DNA of 5,970 nucleotides, taken from assembly GCA_025356185.1 (NCBI GenBank), contig JANXUN010000153.1:1-5970 (forward strand). The letters run 5' to 3'. Position numbers and translations under genes: made by a program. Origin of the DNA: Gemmatimonadaceae bacterium (GTDB lineage Bacteria; Gemmatimonadota; Gemmatimonadetes; Gemmatimonadales; Gemmatimonadaceae). The notes below the pieces were generated by a model. The model was given only the letters and a program-made list of their open reading frames with translations. It did no database searches and was not told the DNA's origin. Within the stretch, counting starts at the first letter, position 1; every line of letters starts with the position of its first letter. Of the stretch, positions 5,461 through 5,970 are shown piece by piece.

Positions 5461-5713
5461 GAACGACTCCGAGTCTGAGATCGAGTCAAGACGCCACTTA
5501 CGGATCCCCGCACTGCGCTAGCCTTGCTAGAGGCTTCTATAGTAGCGCACGGCTCCCTAGGCGGCCGGATTCCCTGACAATTTTTTCATTTTTGCTAAAG
5601 TCGTGGGAAACTGCCGTCGATAAAGAAATGTGATGGGTCGGATCTGTGGCGTGGCGTCACGACGAAGTACGCTCGCACAGTACAGTAAGAACTCCATTTC
5701 AATGGAGAATCCA
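5461..5713. promoter_or_regulatory. Divergent intergenic region
   Basis: This spacer must carry the promoters of the minus-strand secreted/WG operon and the plus-strand secreted gene. Bases 5514-5549 form a nested inverted repeat: outer arms TGCGCTA (5514-5520) and TAGCGCA (5543-5549), inner arms AGCCT (5520-5524) and AGGCT (5531-5535). Further out are the palindrome CCTAGG (5556-5561) and an A/T-rich run (5577-5598). Candidate -10-like elements are TACTAT on the minus strand (5544-5539) and TACAGT on the plus strand (5681-5686), but neither has a matching -35 at normal spacing. Promoters are therefore not called. Confidence 0.5.
5692..5707 (+). promoter_or_regulatory. Hairpin covering the ribosome binding site of the 5714 gene
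   Basis: CTCCAT (5692-5697) and ATGGAG (5702-5707) pair around the loop TTCA. The right arm contains GGAG, which lies six bases before the GTG start and is the only good Shine-Dalgarno for it. Folding would hide the ribosome site. The pairing is seen directly; a regulatory role is inference. Confidence 0.5.
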
Positions 5714-5970
5714 GTGTCCCGTAAGTCTTCAATTTTCGCAGCAGTCGTTGCACTCAGTGTTGTCAGTTTTCGTATGGCAGCTGCCCAAGGCTCAGCAACG
5801 CAGACTGTCACGTGCGAAGTGCAGAAGATCAACGTTGTCTCAGTCGCTGGAACGCCGTCGCTCGTGATCACCGCCGCCGTGCCTGGCTCGCAGCCAACCC
5901 AGGTCAGCGACGCCACCTCGACGTACGCCGTCACCACGAACGTCGTCAATTCGAAGCTCACGGTCGAAAT
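5714..5970 (+). CDS. Secreted protein, amino-terminal part (runs off the window)
   Basis: At least 85 residues are encoded, with no stop before the edge. A signal peptide is clear: basic SRK, hydrophobic SIFAAVVALSVVSF, and a likely cut after AAA at residues 22-24 or AAAQG. The mature part, TVTCEVQKINVVSVAGTPSL and onward, is rich in Val, Thr and Ser with short alternating strands (LVITAAVPGS, YAVTTNVV), as in extracellular beta-sandwich proteins. I do not assign a family with confidence; it recalls secreted proteins with an I-x-V-x-S-V-x-G-x-P-x-L motif seen in environmental bacteria. The GTG start follows GGAG by six bases. An in-frame ATG at 5702 overlaps that GGAG, lacks its own site and would add MENP before the signal. 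High GC at third positions supports this frame over the antisense one. It diverges from the secreted/WG operon. Confidence 0.75.
   Translation, partial: MSRKSSIFAAVVALSVVSFRMAAAQGSATQTVTCEVQKINVVSVAGTPSLVITAAVPGSQPTQVSDATSTYAVTTNVVNSKLTVE

Noticed and set aside
5605..5630. GGAAACT as an ECF sigma -35 element
   Set aside because: No suitable -10 partner at the expected distance.
5557..5961. 134-codon minus-strand open frame
   Set aside because: It is antisense to the 5714 gene, which has a ribosome site, a clear signal peptide and GC-rich third positions. The minus frame has none of these.
1..5970. CRISPR array, tRNA, rRNA or insertion sequence
   Set aside because: No regularly spaced repeats, no tRNA-like cloverleaf or rRNA signature, and no transposase or terminal repeats were seen on either strand.

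Overview
The window is a bacterial chromosome fragment with compact genes, moderately high GC and frequent GTG starts. A short exosortase-sorted (PEP-CTERM) protein, a DoxX-like membrane protein with an extra C-terminal domain, a DHWC-motif cupin and several small secreted proteins point to an environmental Gram-negative heterotroph. A Gemmatimonadota-like organism is my best guess. This rests on protein style, not on a marker gene, so it is tentative.

Layout. Nearly everything lies on the minus strand. Bases 1-192 hold a palindrome and a stem-loop downstream of the first gene. Bases 193-1970 carry a tight cluster read right to left: cupin (1641-1970), small two-helix membrane protein (1431-1625), then DoxX-like protein (193-1434), whose start overlaps the preceding stop. 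After a 172-base gap upstream, a second minus-strand pair follows: an NTF2-like/DUF4440 protein (2689-3111) and, six bases downstream of it, an unrecognised single-pass membrane protein (2143-2682). A plausible sigma70 promoter (3135-3164) drives this pair.

Bases 3112-3586 contain no intact gene. On the plus strand they hold what looks like the amino-terminal stub of an RND-efflux periplasmic adaptor (3208-3402), broken just after its conserved start. A strong bidirectional-type terminator (3533-3564) closes the next minus-strand gene, a very short PEP-CTERM protein (3587-3808). A palindrome-rich 254-base spacer (3809-4062) separates it from a two-gene envelope operon: a secreted protein with a calcium-loop-like motif (4993-5460) followed by a WG-repeat lipoprotein (4063-4983).

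A 253-base divergent spacer (5461-5713) then leads into a plus-strand secreted protein (5714 to the window edge), whose ribosome binding site lies in a small hairpin.

No complete known multi-gene system (defence, secretion, CRISPR, biosynthetic cluster, mobile element) is visible. Most products are predicted to be exported or membrane-bound. The most interesting items are the miniature PEP-CTERM protein, the efflux-adaptor stub with its 10-base inverted repeat, and the hairpin over the start of the 5714 gene.
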